Origin: a virus
Direction: 5' to 3' (one strand)
DNA length: 44,431 nt
Virus record (IMG/VR): IMGVR_UViG_3300017989_000179
Span: 1 to 44,431 of that record
The notes beneath the pieces are model-generated. The model did no database searches. It was not told where the DNA came from and saw only the letters and a program-made list of their open reading frames with translations. A program made the translations under genes and the position numbers. Positions 23,717-32,904 of the stretch are shown here, piece by piece (within the stretch, counting starts at the first letter, position 1; every line of letters starts with the position of its first letter).

Positions 23717-24553
23717 CTAACTTAACTCTAGTGTTCTCATATCATGTCCAACTTTTGGAGATACCCATTCAATATCAATGGCAGCTCCTGCTCTAAGTTC
23801 AAGATAAGATCTTGGTGATAGAGGAAAACCATCTGCTGAAGAAACACCAGAAGCTCCGACATACATTCTTCTATTATCGTTATTATAGATATAGAGATAT
23901 TTTCTATCAGCCAATGGCGAAGCAACAACATCTTCTGCCGTGTTAGCAGCAGCTAAAGTGTTTACAGCATTTGCAATAGAAGTATTTGCCAAAGCCGCAT
24001 CATTTACATCAACACTATTAACAACATGTACATTCAAACCACCAGACGTTCCATCTGTTGTTAGTAGTTCCGCATCTCCAGTTGTTCCATCTATTGCATA
24101 AGCAAAAGCGTTAACGTCTTGAGCGCTAATATTTGACAAAGAAGCAGATGCAACTGTAGCCAATGCTCCAGCTGTTGTTCTTTCAATTTGTTGCACATCG
24201 GTCAAAGAAGCCGCTCTAGTATGATGAATTACACCAACATTATCGGGATTAGTATTAGTTACTCCATCATAAACACCATCTAAATCAACTGTAATGTCAA
24301 TTTCAGAACTAGCAATATTTACATCAAGAGCGCCACCTGTAGCCTGTAGTCTGTCCCAATTATCTCCAGAAGAATCATATCCGAATAGGAAAGATCTCAT
24401 ATCTAACCCTTCAAATGTATTTGCAACATCATCTGCTGATCCATCACCCGATGTAATTAATGAGCCATCACCCGCAAGGGTATGCGCTCCAACGTGATCA
24501 CTTTCTGCAATAGTGTCCACATCAGTGGTGTCAAAAACTAAAGCATCTTTCAT
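23717..24553 (-). CDS. virion structural protein, 278 aa
   Basis: Acidic, low-complexity beta protein rich in Asp/Thr/Ala. The N-terminal half alternates short strands (HTLAGDGSLITSGDGSADDV, ALDVNIASSEIDITVDLDG), the middle has Ala-rich segments (ANTSIANAVNTLAAANTAED), and the last 70 residues (SPLADRKYLYIYNNDNRRMY ... LRAGAAIDIEWVSPK) form a domain shared with the 102-aa protein. Probably a fibre or decoration protein. Followed by an intrinsic terminator; an AGGAGG site lies just before the ATG. Confidence 0.6.
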   Translation of the reverse strand: MKDALVFDTTDVDTIAESDHVGAHTLAGDGSLITSGDGSADDVANTFEGLDMRSFLFGYDSSGDNWDRLQATGGALDVNIASSEIDITVDLDGVYDGVTNTNPDNVGVIHHTRAASLTDVQQIERTTAGALATVASASLSNISAQDVNAFAYAIDGTTGDAELLTTDGTSGGLNVHVVNSVDVNDAALANTSIANAVNTLAAANTAEDVVASPLADRKYLYIYNNDNRRMYVGASGVSSADGFPLSPRSYLELRAGAAIDIEWVSPKVGHDMRTLELS

Positions 24554-24580
24554 ATATACCTCCTAAAAGTTAAATGTGGA

Positions 24581-25549
24581 TTAAACTCTTCTCCACACCT
24601 CTATTTCTACTACTATATTATCTTGCGTTGATAATAAATATAAAGTTGTTCCATTAGCAATATCAATGTCTTCTGAATCCCAAATAAATCCTCGACTAAT
24701 GGTTCTATAATTAGTTGTTGTTTCTCCAACACCATATGCTAATCTCAATTTTGCCTTATAATCTCTTACTCTAATTCGAAAACGCTTTGTATCATTTGGT
24801 AAAATTTGTGTTGTTTCAACATTTTTTAAAGCTATGGATGTATTTATAATTTCAAGTGTATTTGGATTTTTTATATCCACTTCACCTGTAATTTCTACAT
24901 CAGCAATTGGAAATACTTCAAACTTTTTTTCTTGTGTGTTAAAAACATATTTACTACTTCCATCAAATGGAACGTCTATGTTTTTAATTAATTTTTCTTC
25001 TCCTTCTTGTACAGTTGTTATAATAAACCCTGTACCCACATCAATGCTATTTGTGGCTGTTCCTTTTCTGGCATTTTCAATTTTTAACTTATCTGGAGCT
25101 AGTTCTTGAACAACAAAATCATCAATAAATTGCTCTAAGCATCGTTCAGTTGCCAACTTAACGATTTCTGCAACATCATTAGTCTCAATTGGTATTTCTA
25201 TACCACAACTATTTGGAGGCGCAGGATCAATTCCTCCACCTGATACATTATACCAAACATGATATAAAGATTCATCTTGTTCGGCATATAATGTAAAATA
25301 TGTATTATTTAAGCTTCCACCAATGTCATCAACAAATGTTACATGACGAATTTCAGCTAAAGTTCCTTCATAAAATCTAGCATTTGTAACAGAGTCACTA
25401 GAATTATACGTTAAATCAACTCTAGAATAAGATGCAGGAACAGAAGTATTAGCACTTGTAGTTCTTAGCGCTTTATTTTTATCTTCATGTGCTGATCTTA
25501 GAACTCCACCAAAATCTAATTGAGAGAACTCTTTATTCTCTTCTGCCAT
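24581..25549 (-). CDS. tail-associated beta protein, 322 aa
   Basis: After a short polar N-terminus come strands with NARFYEGTLAEIRHVTFVDD and YFTLYAEQDESLYHVWYNVS, then GIEIPIETNDVAEIVKLATE and IENARKGTATNSIDVGTGFI. This module (YxVWY, later a V/I-E-x-x-D-x-x-E-I helix and a final NxxxG strand) recurs twice in the 1269-aa tail protein. The C-terminus (GTTLYLLSTQDNIVVEIEVW) is a separate beta module. Likely contacts the tail nozzle. Confidence 0.56.
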   Translation of the reverse strand: MAEENKEFSQLDFGGVLRSAHEDKNKALRTTSANTSVPASYSRVDLTYNSSDSVTNARFYEGTLAEIRHVTFVDDIGGSLNNTYFTLYAEQDESLYHVWYNVSGGGIDPAPPNSCGIEIPIETNDVAEIVKLATERCLEQFIDDFVVQELAPDKLKIENARKGTATNSIDVGTGFIITTVQEGEEKLIKNIDVPFDGSSKYVFNTQEKKFEVFPIADVEITGEVDIKNPNTLEIINTSIALKNVETTQILPNDTKRFRIRVRDYKAKLRLAYGVGETTTNYRTISRGFIWDSEDIDIANGTTLYLLSTQDNIVVEIEVWRRV

Positions 25550-25557
25550 AGAACTTC

Positions 25558-25707
25558 CTATTTCTTACCAAGTTTGTTCCTTAAACTTTTAAAGTATTGA
25601 ACTTGTCTCTCTCTTTTATTAATTCCTTTTTTAGACTTTGACTCTCCTAATTTTTTAGATCCATCTTTGGAGTATAAAACATATTTATCGCCTTCTTTTT
25701 TTATCAT
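25558..25707 (-). CDS. small basic phage protein, 49 aa
   Basis: A short ORF with good AAGGAG upstream: MIKKEGDKYVLYSKDGSKKL, GESKSKKGINKRERQVQYFK, then a basic tail. The pattern (KYVLYSKDGSKxLG ... KRxRQVxYFK) is a known small phage protein type often found between tail genes. One beta hairpin plus a helix is expected. It fills what would otherwise be a 170-bp gap between fibre genes. Function unknown. Confidence 0.7.
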   Translation of the reverse strand: MIKKEGDKYVLYSKDGSKKLGESKSKKGINKRERQVQYFKSLRNKLGKK

Positions 25708-25722
25708 AGATACTCCTTATTA

Positions 25723-27675
25723 TTAAACACTAGTTGTTATAGCTCTAAATTTAATCGTGGCATCAACAAATCCAGCATAATTGGGTGTAGTATATGTTAT
25801 TTGTCCAGCTGATGTTATATCAATATCAACTAAACTATTATCACCAACTGCACTTTGAGAGATTTCCCAATCAGCACCTTTTTGTATTCCTTGAATTTCT
25901 CTTTCTTCATATAAATCACTAGTAGCATCAACCAAAATGGAGACAACTGCTTGAAAACTTCTAACTGTTCCATTTGAAAATGTAAACCCAGAAATATTAG
26001 CTGGAGTTGTTTGATTATTTACAAGAGTAAAACTTAATTCAGATATGTCTCCAGTACTACTTAATGCAATTCCACTTAAAAAATCTGCACGATTCATACT
26101 TTTTAATTGACCAGCACTATCATCATGTATCAAAACTAGATCGGCATTATCAACGCTTGTTTCTGAAGTTGTACCAGTTATATCAACCGTTAGCGTTCGA
26201 CTCGTTGTAATATCACCACCACCACTTAAACCAGAATCCACATTTGTATTAATATTTACACTACTATGATCTATATGTTCATTTGTAACAAAATTTTCTA
26301 AACTATCATGATCAATTTTGGTTTCATCTATTTGAATTTGAAGATCCTCATCTCCACCATCATTTAAAGTTGTAACTTCTAAAATATCAGAAGTATTTAC
26401 TCCTTCTGAAACAACTAATGCATCTTCTAGAAATTTTTCAGTTGTATCATTTGAAGAAACTTTAACTCTTTCATCGGCTAAGTTTAATGTTTGCCAAGAT
26501 GCTGTTGTTCCATTTGATTGTAATACTTGATCTGATGATCCTATTGGTAAACGAGCTGCATCTCCTGATCCATTTCCTAAAACTAAATCTCCCTCAGTGG
26601 TTATTACATCATCTTGTTTTCCAGTTTCTACAGAATCAACTCTAGCTTCAACTTCATCAATAGCCGCTTGAACTTGTGTTGCAGCTAATCCTGAAGTAGA
26701 ATTATCATAGTCAATTTGATTGGCATCATAGTCACTAGCTTGAGCAACAACAACCCCCACTCGTCCAAAAACACTTGTAACAGCATCTGTATTATCAGAT
26801 TTTTCCCAAATTTTACTATCATTTAAGATTACATAGTCTCCAACACCAAATGTAATTGATCCTGAACCAAGATCTTGAGTTCCTGCCACACTTACTCGAT
26901 AAACGTCTCCAATATTCTCATCAGGATTTCCAGCTCCATCAACAAGAGTTGGAGTATTTGTTGAAGCATCCCAAGTTCCTTTATATTGAAGAATGGAATT
27001 TGGAAGTTGAGCAACTGGGACTTTTCCTCCACTATCTAATGATGCATATCCATTTGCAATTCCTTTATTTGCAGTATCTTCTTTTAAATCTAATTCTGTT
27101 TGAATTTTATCAGCAGACCATAGATTTGTCGTAGTAGTAAGTGCATCATCCAATTCGCGATGTATTGATAGATCAGCAATATGTGTATCAATTGCAGAGT
27201 GACTATTAGTTCCAATATTTTGAAGTTGAGTATGATCTAGTGCTTGGGCAATATTTCCAATATCCGCTCTTTTAATATTATTAGAATCTTCTGAATCAGA
27301 AATTAATATTTCATCTAGTGAAACAGGAGAAGCTTTATCGGTTTCTCCAGCTATATTCACATCAAGAGTTCTGGAAGTATTTATACTTCCCCCACCACTT
27401 AAACCATCTCCTGCAATCACATCAACTGTTGTGTGATCTATGTGTTCATTTGATTCATAATTTAAAAGTAAGTTGTGATCAATCTGTGTTTGATCTACAT
27501 CAATTTCTAATGTTTCATTTCCTCCAGGATTTGTAACAGTTTTTGTTATTTTAGTTGATCCTACTGTAAGTTTTTCGTCTAAAAAACCTCTAGTTGAATC
27601 CGCTAAGGTAACATTAACTTTACCATCTCCCCCACTTGTTGATGAGGCATTTACGAACACATAATGATTTGCCAT
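25723..27675 (-). CDS. tail fibre protein, 650 aa
   Basis: Repetitive trimeric-fibre-like sequence. A block near residues 40-150 (KLTVGSTKITKTV ... HIDHTTVDVIAGDGLSGGGS ... ISDSEDSNNIKRAD) recurs near 410-540 (HIDHSSVNINTN, SGLSGGGDITTSRTLTVDIT, HDDSAGQLKSMNRADF). The middle has one YDNSTSGLAATQVQAAIDEV repeat. The last 100 residues (LVNNQTTPANISGFTF ... ISSAGQ-like ITYTT ... FRAITTSV) match the C-terminus of the 156-aa protein at 32.4-32.9 kb. Receptor binding likely lies in such C-terminal domains. This is the second largest fibre of the cluster. Confidence 0.72.
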   Translation of the reverse strand: MANHYVFVNASSTSGGDGKVNVTLADSTRGFLDEKLTVGSTKITKTVTNPGGNETLEIDVDQTQIDHNLLLNYESNEHIDHTTVDVIAGDGLSGGGSINTSRTLDVNIAGETDKASPVSLDEILISDSEDSNNIKRADIGNIAQALDHTQLQNIGTNSHSAIDTHIADLSIHRELDDALTTTTNLWSADKIQTELDLKEDTANKGIANGYASLDSGGKVPVAQLPNSILQYKGTWDASTNTPTLVDGAGNPDENIGDVYRVSVAGTQDLGSGSITFGVGDYVILNDSKIWEKSDNTDAVTSVFGRVGVVVAQASDYDANQIDYDNSTSGLAATQVQAAIDEVEARVDSVETGKQDDVITTEGDLVLGNGSGDAARLPIGSSDQVLQSNGTTASWQTLNLADERVKVSSNDTTEKFLEDALVVSEGVNTSDILEVTTLNDGGDEDLQIQIDETKIDHDSLENFVTNEHIDHSSVNINTNVDSGLSGGGDITTSRTLTVDITGTTSETSVDNADLVLIHDDSAGQLKSMNRADFLSGIALSSTGDISELSFTLVNNQTTPANISGFTFSNGTVRSFQAVVSILVDATSDLYEEREIQGIQKGADWEISQSAVGDNSLVDIDITSAGQITYTTPNYAGFVDATIKFRAITTSV

Positions 27676-27690
27676 TTTATATCCTCAATC

Positions 27691-28065
27691 TTAATGTCTA
27701 CGTTTAGCTGAATATTGACCATAAATATCAACTGATCCAGAATTTACAGTCCAACCTATACGTACAAAATTTGAATTACTATCAATAACATCCCATGTAA
27801 TACTACCACTAGCATCTGTAATATTTTGTGTAGTATCTGGGATTGGAGCGTATGCCTGACCATCTAAAGATCCTTCTAAAAAGAAATCAATATCATTGCC
27901 TACACCATTTTCATATGTAATAGATAAAAGAAATCCACCTTCAGATTTACTAGAATCTGAAGAAATTGTATTTCCACTTATATTAATTGTTTCAAAAGTA
28001 GTTCCGCTTTCATCTCTAGAGCCAATTAAATCTTCTTTTAATATTGAATCTAAAACAAATCCCAT
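27691..28065 (-). CDS. virion beta protein, 124 aa
   Basis: A compact single beta domain: MGFVLDSILKEDLIGSRDES, INISGNTISSDSSKSEGGFL, LSITYENGVGNDIDFFLEGS, then VRIGWTVNSGSVDIYGQYSA. The FFLEGSLDGxxYxPI pattern is typical of small carbohydrate-binding-like discs on phage tails. Role as fibre or decoration inferred from place between two fibre genes. Confidence 0.55.
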   Translation of the reverse strand: MGFVLDSILKEDLIGSRDESGTTFETINISGNTISSDSSKSEGGFLLSITYENGVGNDIDFFLEGSLDGQAYAPIPDTTQNITDASGSITWDVIDSNSNFVRIGWTVNSGSVDIYGQYSAKRRH

Positions 28066-28066
28066 T

Positions 28067-28648
28067 CTATCTCTCCATTCTTTTTTTCAAAGCTTCAATT
28101 GCTTTTTTTCTTTCTTCTGGACTTGCTGACATATCTTCAAATACAGCTTCTGGTGATCCTCTTTCTGGTCCTATTTCATCAACATCACCTAGAATTGGAA
28201 TAGCTGCTGACGCATCTCCACTTGTTAAAGCTGATATAAGTCCTCCAACTAATGGAACTGCTTTTAAACCTTTACCTGCAACTTTTCCTGCAGATTTCAT
28301 AAGTTTTTTTAATTGCATTTTTCTAGCATTTTTTCTCATTGCATCACTAGCATCAGCTAATTGCATTGTTGCTTTTGATGTATCAATTTTTTTTGTTGTC
28401 CCAGGAACCGTTGCAATTTTTTCTTGAGTATTTATTTTATCAGTTACATTTTTTATTATTTTAGGTTCGGTTCTTTCTTCAACGGCTTTGTCTCTAATAG
28501 CATTTAAAAGTTGTTGTTCTTTTTCTTTAATTAGTCTCATTTCATCTTCTGGAATATCTTCAGATAAACTTTTAAGATATCTTTTTCTTGCTAATTTTTT
28601 ATATTGATTTCTTAATTGACTTGAACTAAGTTTTTTTTCTTCAGCCAT
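28067..28648 (-). CDS. helical protein next to the holin, 193 aa
   Basis: The N-terminal 120 residues are charged and helical (SQLRNQYKKLARKRYLKSLS); then comes a short hydrophobic Gly/Ala segment (VPLVGGLISALTSGDASAAI) that recurs in proteins beside phage holins, and an acidic-basic tail (SPEERKKAIEALKKRMER). It may be a lysis-associated or assembly protein. The start is one base from the holin-like gene stop. Confidence 0.55.
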   Translation of the reverse strand: MAEEKKLSSSQLRNQYKKLARKRYLKSLSEDIPEDEMRLIKEKEQQLLNAIRDKAVEERTEPKIIKNVTDKINTQEKIATVPGTTKKIDTSKATMQLADASDAMRKNARKMQLKKLMKSAGKVAGKGLKAVPLVGGLISALTSGDASAAIPILGDVDEIGPERGSPEAVFEDMSASPEERKKAIEALKKRMER

Positions 28649-28860
28649 TATTTTTCCTTATCTGTATGTTTTCGAAATCCATAAAGAGCACCAGCTGCCC
28701 CAACTGCTGTTGCAAAGTCAGCTCCACTAAAACTACTAATAGTAAAATCTTTATACTCTAATCCAGAAATTAAAAGCTTTACTAAACAAGCAGCAAAAGT
28801 AACCATTAAAATAGTTAAAGTTGCTGATTTTTCGTTAGTTTTTGGATCTTTTAGCCACAT
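28648..28860 (-). CDS. holin-like membrane protein, 70 aa
   Basis: Reads MWLKDPKTNEKSATLTILMV, TFAACLVKLLISGL, then FSGADFATAVGAAGALYGFR and a charged tail (KHTDKEK). Two membrane segments, short charged ends and a small size fit a holin, the pore that times lysis. The start was set at the ATG overlapping the upstream TAA (TAATG) rather than an upstream in-frame ATG at 28881 that would add only MESWSCI. The pairing with a helical protein on one side supports a lysis cassette inside the fibre cluster. Confidence 0.62.
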   Translation of the reverse strand: MWLKDPKTNEKSATLTILMVTFAACLVKLLISGLEYKDFTISSFSGADFATAVGAAGALYGFRKHTDKEK

Positions 28861-29552
28861 TATACAGCTCCAGCTTTCCATTCATCAAAAGTTGGTACAG
28901 AATAATCAAGTTTTTGTTGATCTTCAACTTTTTGAGGAAGATCTCTCAAGTGTTGTCTATATTGTCTATATTCTGCTTTTTCTTCAGAAGAAAGAGGAGC
29001 ATCTGCTAATTGTGTAAAATCTGTTTTCCACAATTTTTCATCTCTTTCTTTTTTCATAACATCCATTGGAAGTTGTTCTTGTTCGGCTTCATATTGAACT
29101 TTAAAAGCTTGACTTTTATTTTCACAATCTTGTAACCGTTGTTCAGCTAAATCCTTATCCTCATGTTTTAAAATTTCATCACGAAAATATGCATCAGGAT
29201 TAGCAATACTATTATCAACTGCCATTCTAGAATCAAAAAGTTGACTCCATCTTTCTTTTAAATTTTGAATACGAGCAACTTCAGCTAAACGAGCATCTTC
29301 AATGTCTCTTAGTTCTTGTTTATATATTTCTAATTCATCCGCCAAATCAACAGCAGATGGTTTTACTCCTTTATCTGGATTTAATTGAGCAACAGAATAA
29401 GATAGATCTTTAATAGGATTTCCATCTCCATCAAGTTCATTACCATCGGGATGAATCCAGTTATCTTTTTCTCCAACTATATCTAAAAGTCTTTCAGCGA
29501 GAAAATATTCTCGATCTTTTACTACCAGATTATCAATTTGTTCATATGTCAT
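28860..29552 (-). CDS. tail assembly chaperone-like protein, 230 aa
   Basis: The N-terminus (EQIDNLVVKDREYFLAERLL) is followed by a coiled-coil middle. The C-terminal part carries RDEKLWKTDFTQLADAPLSS, AEYRQYRQHLRDLPQKVED and VPTFDEW, the signature of the phage tail-assembly-chaperone-like (APC, DUF4376-like) C-terminus (RxxxLxxTDxxQLxDAPL ... YRQxLRDLP ... P). These usually sit next to fibre genes, as here. A cytoplasmic assembly helper is likely. It overlaps the holin-like start. Confidence 0.7.
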   Translation of the reverse strand: MTYEQIDNLVVKDREYFLAERLLDIVGEKDNWIHPDGNELDGDGNPIKDLSYSVAQLNPDKGVKPSAVDLADELEIYKQELRDIEDARLAEVARIQNLKERWSQLFDSRMAVDNSIANPDAYFRDEILKHEDKDLAEQRLQDCENKSQAFKVQYEAEQEQLPMDVMKKERDEKLWKTDFTQLADAPLSSEEKAEYRQYRQHLRDLPQKVEDQQKLDYSVPTFDEWKAGAV

Positions 29553-29563
29553 TTATAACTCCA

Positions 29564-32386
29564 TTATCTCAATTTAGTTACTGTTATTTGTGAATAAAGT
29601 TCATCCACACCATAGCTAATATTATCTCCAAGTCCATTTGTTGCTCTAGTTGTTGATACTCTATGTTGTAATTCAAAAGTTTTCGAAGATGTTATTATAA
29701 TTTCCCCTGAAACAAAAGAACGAGTTTGACTTAAGTCACTACTATTACATGATTCAGTAGTTCCAACTATTTCAGTTACACCATCAGTTATATTTTGAAT
29801 TCTTGCTTTATGTCCATTAATTCGAAAACCTGGAACTGTTCCTTCAATTCTATATTTACCCGGCTGTAGTGTAAATTGATTAGAACTTAGAGTGATAAAT
29901 GTTGTTGTTCCTTCTAGTGTATTTAGAGTTCGAGTATTAAAAGATCCTGAAACTGCACCTCCACCTGGCGTTCCTGAAGGTTTTAAATCTTTTAAATATG
30001 CAGTTGCTGGTAAAGCAGCGTTTACTGTATATTGTCTATCTGTGTATGTAAATTCAGCATAGTTTCTAGCATCATTTTGATCCAAAGCAATAGTATCACC
30101 CAAATCATTGCTCAAACGAATACTAATTGCTTCACCTTCTTGTATATAAAAAGTAGAAGTTATTTGCATATCTAGAGCAAAACTAGTATTATCACTTGAC
30201 ATAGTTTCATATCTTCTATCTGAAACTCTAACACCGTCAATCATAATTCCTAAATCAGCTGTTCCACCTAAACTAGGAGTTACACCACTATTTGATAAAA
30301 CTCCTGCTGTTACAGTAATATATCCAGCTCTTGGAGCAATATATCTAAATGTATTGGTATAAGTGGCATCATTTCCATTACCAGATCCGGTAACTAAACT
30401 ATCATCATCATGATCTAAAGTTGGGAAATCAAGAAAAACCGATGATCCATTTGTTATAGAAGCTGAATCAGAACTAGTATATCTAGTTGGAGCAAAATTT
30501 GTTGTACTTGTAATTAAAGAATCAGAATCAGCATATGCTGTAACATTTAAAGACAAAGCACCAGCATCATTTGGAACTCCCGATCCTGTTGCAAGAATAT
30601 TTATATAATCTCCTGCTTTTATTTTTAAAGATACTGTACCATCATTTTGAGTATTAGCTCCATATGCACCACCAGATCTTGCAACTTGTGAATCATTTAC
30701 TCTAAACGAATATTGTTCAGCTGCTGAAGTCATTTTTGTGTGTATTGTCACATCAACAACACAATCAACATTAGCCGTAAATCTTGTGTAGCTTGAAACG
30801 TTTGAAACTGTTAGAATATCATCTCCGGTTGATGTAAGATCAGATAAATCAAATTCAAGAGTTGTTCTGGTTAATAAATCAGCTCCTGTAGTTCCATCTG
30901 TACTTCTAATATCTTGAGATAATTGTGTTTTACTTAATTGAGTTACATCTGGAGTAATAACTATATCATCGACCAATAGTGTATCAGCTGCTGTTGACTC
31001 AAATTTCCAATATACTTGAGTTGTATTTGTTGGCAATCCAACAATGAATTCAAATGGTTTATAATCACCACTTCCTGAAATTGTTTCACTCATTAAATCT
31101 TGTGAATTAGTGACATCAAATAAACTAACTGTCCAATCTTCAGATATACTAGCTTGAAATTTAAAACCTAAAAATTGATTTCTTCTATATCCCAATGGAA
31201 CGTCTAAATTATCTCTTTGAACCGATTCAGAGGCTACAGTAGAGATAAATTTAAGAGCTTTATCTCCACGACCAACTTCTGAAGGAGTATCTGTAATTGA
31301 TAAAGTTCCACCAGAGGTTGAATAATCAGAAGTTTGAGCCGTTTCAAAACTTCCAAGAGGATCAAAATTAATCAACCCACCTTCACTTGAACCCAATGGA
31401 ACTAATTGCGTTCCATCATCAACCAATGCCTGTTGTTCATCTGTTGCATAAACAATTGTTGCTTCTTTTCTTGTAAGTGCATCTAAATTAGCTCTAGTAT
31501 CTTTTGGAATAGTAACTCTACTAGTATTTGAAGCGGTTCCTCCATCAATATCTTTATTCGTTAAAACTTGAGAATCTGAAGTACCAACTACATCTCCAGT
31601 TGTACCGTGAGCTGTAGTATCTGCAATGTGAACATCTAAATCTCCATCAACTTCATCAATAGCAGCTTGGACATCTGTAGCAGTTAATCCAGATGTTGCG
31701 TTATCATAGTCAACTTGATCGGCATCGTAATCTGAGGCAGCAGGAAGAACTGCACCCGTTCTACTATTAAAACTATTTACATATGTAGCACTTTCTATTG
31801 TATCAACTCTTCCTTCTACTTCATCTACAGCTCCTTGAACATCTGTGGCTGTAAGTCCTGATGTACTATTATCATAAGTAACTTGATCAGCATCATAATC
31901 CCCAGATTGAGCAGTTACAACTCCAGTACGACCTTCGAAGCTATTTACATATGTAGCACTTTCTATTGTATCAACTCTTCCTTCTACTTCATCAATTGCA
32001 TCTTGAACATTTGTAGCAGAAAGTCCTGAAGTAGAATTATCATAAGATATTTCAGATGCTTCATTTTGATTATCAGTAATTGTTTTTAATTCATCTAAGG
32101 CTGCTTGTGTATCTGTAGCAGTAAGTCCAGATGCACCATTATCATATTCAATGTCACTTGCATCGGCACTTATTGTATTATTTCCAGTGGCTGCTGTGGC
32201 ATCAATAGTTTTATTTTCGAGAGTTTGAGTACCATCCTCAGAGACAACTTCTCTCGTTGCGCTATCATCTTGATATTCAACTTTTTTAGAAGTATCATTG
32301 TATCTTACTTCACCTTCTTCAGTAATTGCACTTGTATCTGGATCAAGCTGAATTCCTTTTGGAAAGCGTCTACGTTTGGTTGTCAT
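29564..32386 (-). CDS. major tail fibre protein, 940 aa
   Basis: The N-terminus (MTTKRRRFPKGIQLDPDTSA, EEGEVRYNDTSKKVEYQDD) is the usual virion-attachment part of phage fibres. Residues about 78-240 hold four copies of a repeat, e.g. YDNSTSGLTATDVQGAVDEV, each followed by a helix (EGRVDTIESA) and, in two copies, TYVNSF plus a beta stretch; the unit is 56 residues. Later domains include a Gly-rich/jelly-roll-like stretch with ATGSGVPNDAGALSLNV and a C-terminal domain with KYRIEGTVPGFRINGHKA. Trimeric fibre is expected. The repeats make this gene a hot spot for copy-number change. Confidence 0.75.
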   Translation of the reverse strand: MTTKRRRFPKGIQLDPDTSAITEEGEVRYNDTSKKVEYQDDSATREVVSEDGTQTLENKTIDATAATGNNTISADASDIEYDNGASGLTATDTQAALDELKTITDNQNEASEISYDNSTSGLSATNVQDAIDEVEGRVDTIESATYVNSFEGRTGVVTAQSGDYDADQVTYDNSTSGLTATDVQGAVDEVEGRVDTIESATYVNSFNSRTGAVLPAASDYDADQVDYDNATSGLTATDVQAAIDEVDGDLDVHIADTTAHGTTGDVVGTSDSQVLTNKDIDGGTASNTSRVTIPKDTRANLDALTRKEATIVYATDEQQALVDDGTQLVPLGSSEGGLINFDPLGSFETAQTSDYSTSGGTLSITDTPSEVGRGDKALKFISTVASESVQRDNLDVPLGYRRNQFLGFKFQASISEDWTVSLFDVTNSQDLMSETISGSGDYKPFEFIVGLPTNTTQVYWKFESTAADTLLVDDIVITPDVTQLSKTQLSQDIRSTDGTTGADLLTRTTLEFDLSDLTSTGDDILTVSNVSSYTRFTANVDCVVDVTIHTKMTSAAEQYSFRVNDSQVARSGGAYGANTQNDGTVSLKIKAGDYINILATGSGVPNDAGALSLNVTAYADSDSLITSTTNFAPTRYTSSDSASITNGSSVFLDFPTLDHDDDSLVTGSGNGNDATYTNTFRYIAPRAGYITVTAGVLSNSGVTPSLGGTADLGIMIDGVRVSDRRYETMSSDNTSFALDMQITSTFYIQEGEAISIRLSNDLGDTIALDQNDARNYAEFTYTDRQYTVNAALPATAYLKDLKPSGTPGGGAVSGSFNTRTLNTLEGTTTFITLSSNQFTLQPGKYRIEGTVPGFRINGHKARIQNITDGVTEIVGTTESCNSSDLSQTRSFVSGEIIITSSKTFELQHRVSTTRATNGLGDNISYGVDELYSQITVTKLR
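31773..31825 (-). repeat. 53-bp direct repeat, copy 1, in the fibre gene
   Basis: The 53 bases at 31773-31825 are identical to 31941-31993, spaced 168 bp (56 codons), and encode the DEVEGRVDTIESATYVNS part of two adjacent repeats. The exact match in an otherwise diverged repeat set suggests recent duplication or gene conversion. Confidence 0.9.
31941..31993 (-). repeat. 53-bp direct repeat, copy 2, in the fibre gene
   Basis: Identical to 31773-31825 (see that entry). The two flank a 168-bp unit, so a recombination between them would remove or add exactly 56 codons in frame. Confidence 0.9.
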
Positions 32387-32414
32387 TATCTTCTCCTATA
32401 CAACAAATTCTATT

Positions 32415-32885
32415 TTAAGGTGTATCAATTGTTTGTGCTCTAAATCGAATAATGGATGATTGATGGTTTGTCAAATCACTTGTTGTATATTGAAATTGAC
32501 CTGAACTTAGAACACTGATCACAGTTCCTGAATCTCCCGTTGTTTCAATTGAAATACTGAAATCTGAACCATCATAATTTCCTAAAATTTTACCAGTTTC
32601 TACAATAGTAGATGCACCTGAATCAAAAATACGTTTTATAACATAGTCAATTTCAACAGATTCAACTTGTGCCACATTAAAGGTTAAACCAGGAATATTA
32701 GTTGCAATTGTTTGATTATTTGATAAAGTAGCTGATGTTATTAAAAGATCGTTTGGACCTTGAACATTTTTTAATGCTTCAGTTACCCCTTCTGCCCATG
32801 CGCTAGCATCTTCCCCCCATCCCGCTTTATCACCCTGTTCAGGATAATCATAAACAGTTGAGCCAATTTGTAGCTGTTTTGACAT
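32415..32885 (-). CDS. short tail fibre / adaptor, 156 aa
   Basis: The N-terminus (QLQIGSTVYDYPEQGDKAGW, GEDASAWAEGVTEALK) is a typical short attachment segment in phage fibres. The rest (LSNNQTIATNIPGLTFNVAQ ... FQYTTSDL ... IIRFRAQT) matches the last 100 residues of the 650-aa fibre, so the same domain is made twice. First gene after the promoter at 32905-32924. Confidence 0.66.
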   Translation of the reverse strand: MSKQLQIGSTVYDYPEQGDKAGWGEDASAWAEGVTEALKNVQGPNDLLITSATLSNNQTIATNIPGLTFNVAQVESVEIDYVIKRIFDSGASTIVETGKILGNYDGSDFSISIETTGDSGTVISVLSSGQFQYTTSDLTNHQSSIIRFRAQTIDTP

Positions 32886-32904
32886 TTGAACTCCTACGAT
32901 ATAC

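Noticed and set aside
25731-25746. ATAACAACTAGTG as a seventh late promoter
   Set aside because: It has the core but lacks the TATA-like part and is inside the end of the 650-aa fibre gene; kept only as a possible site.
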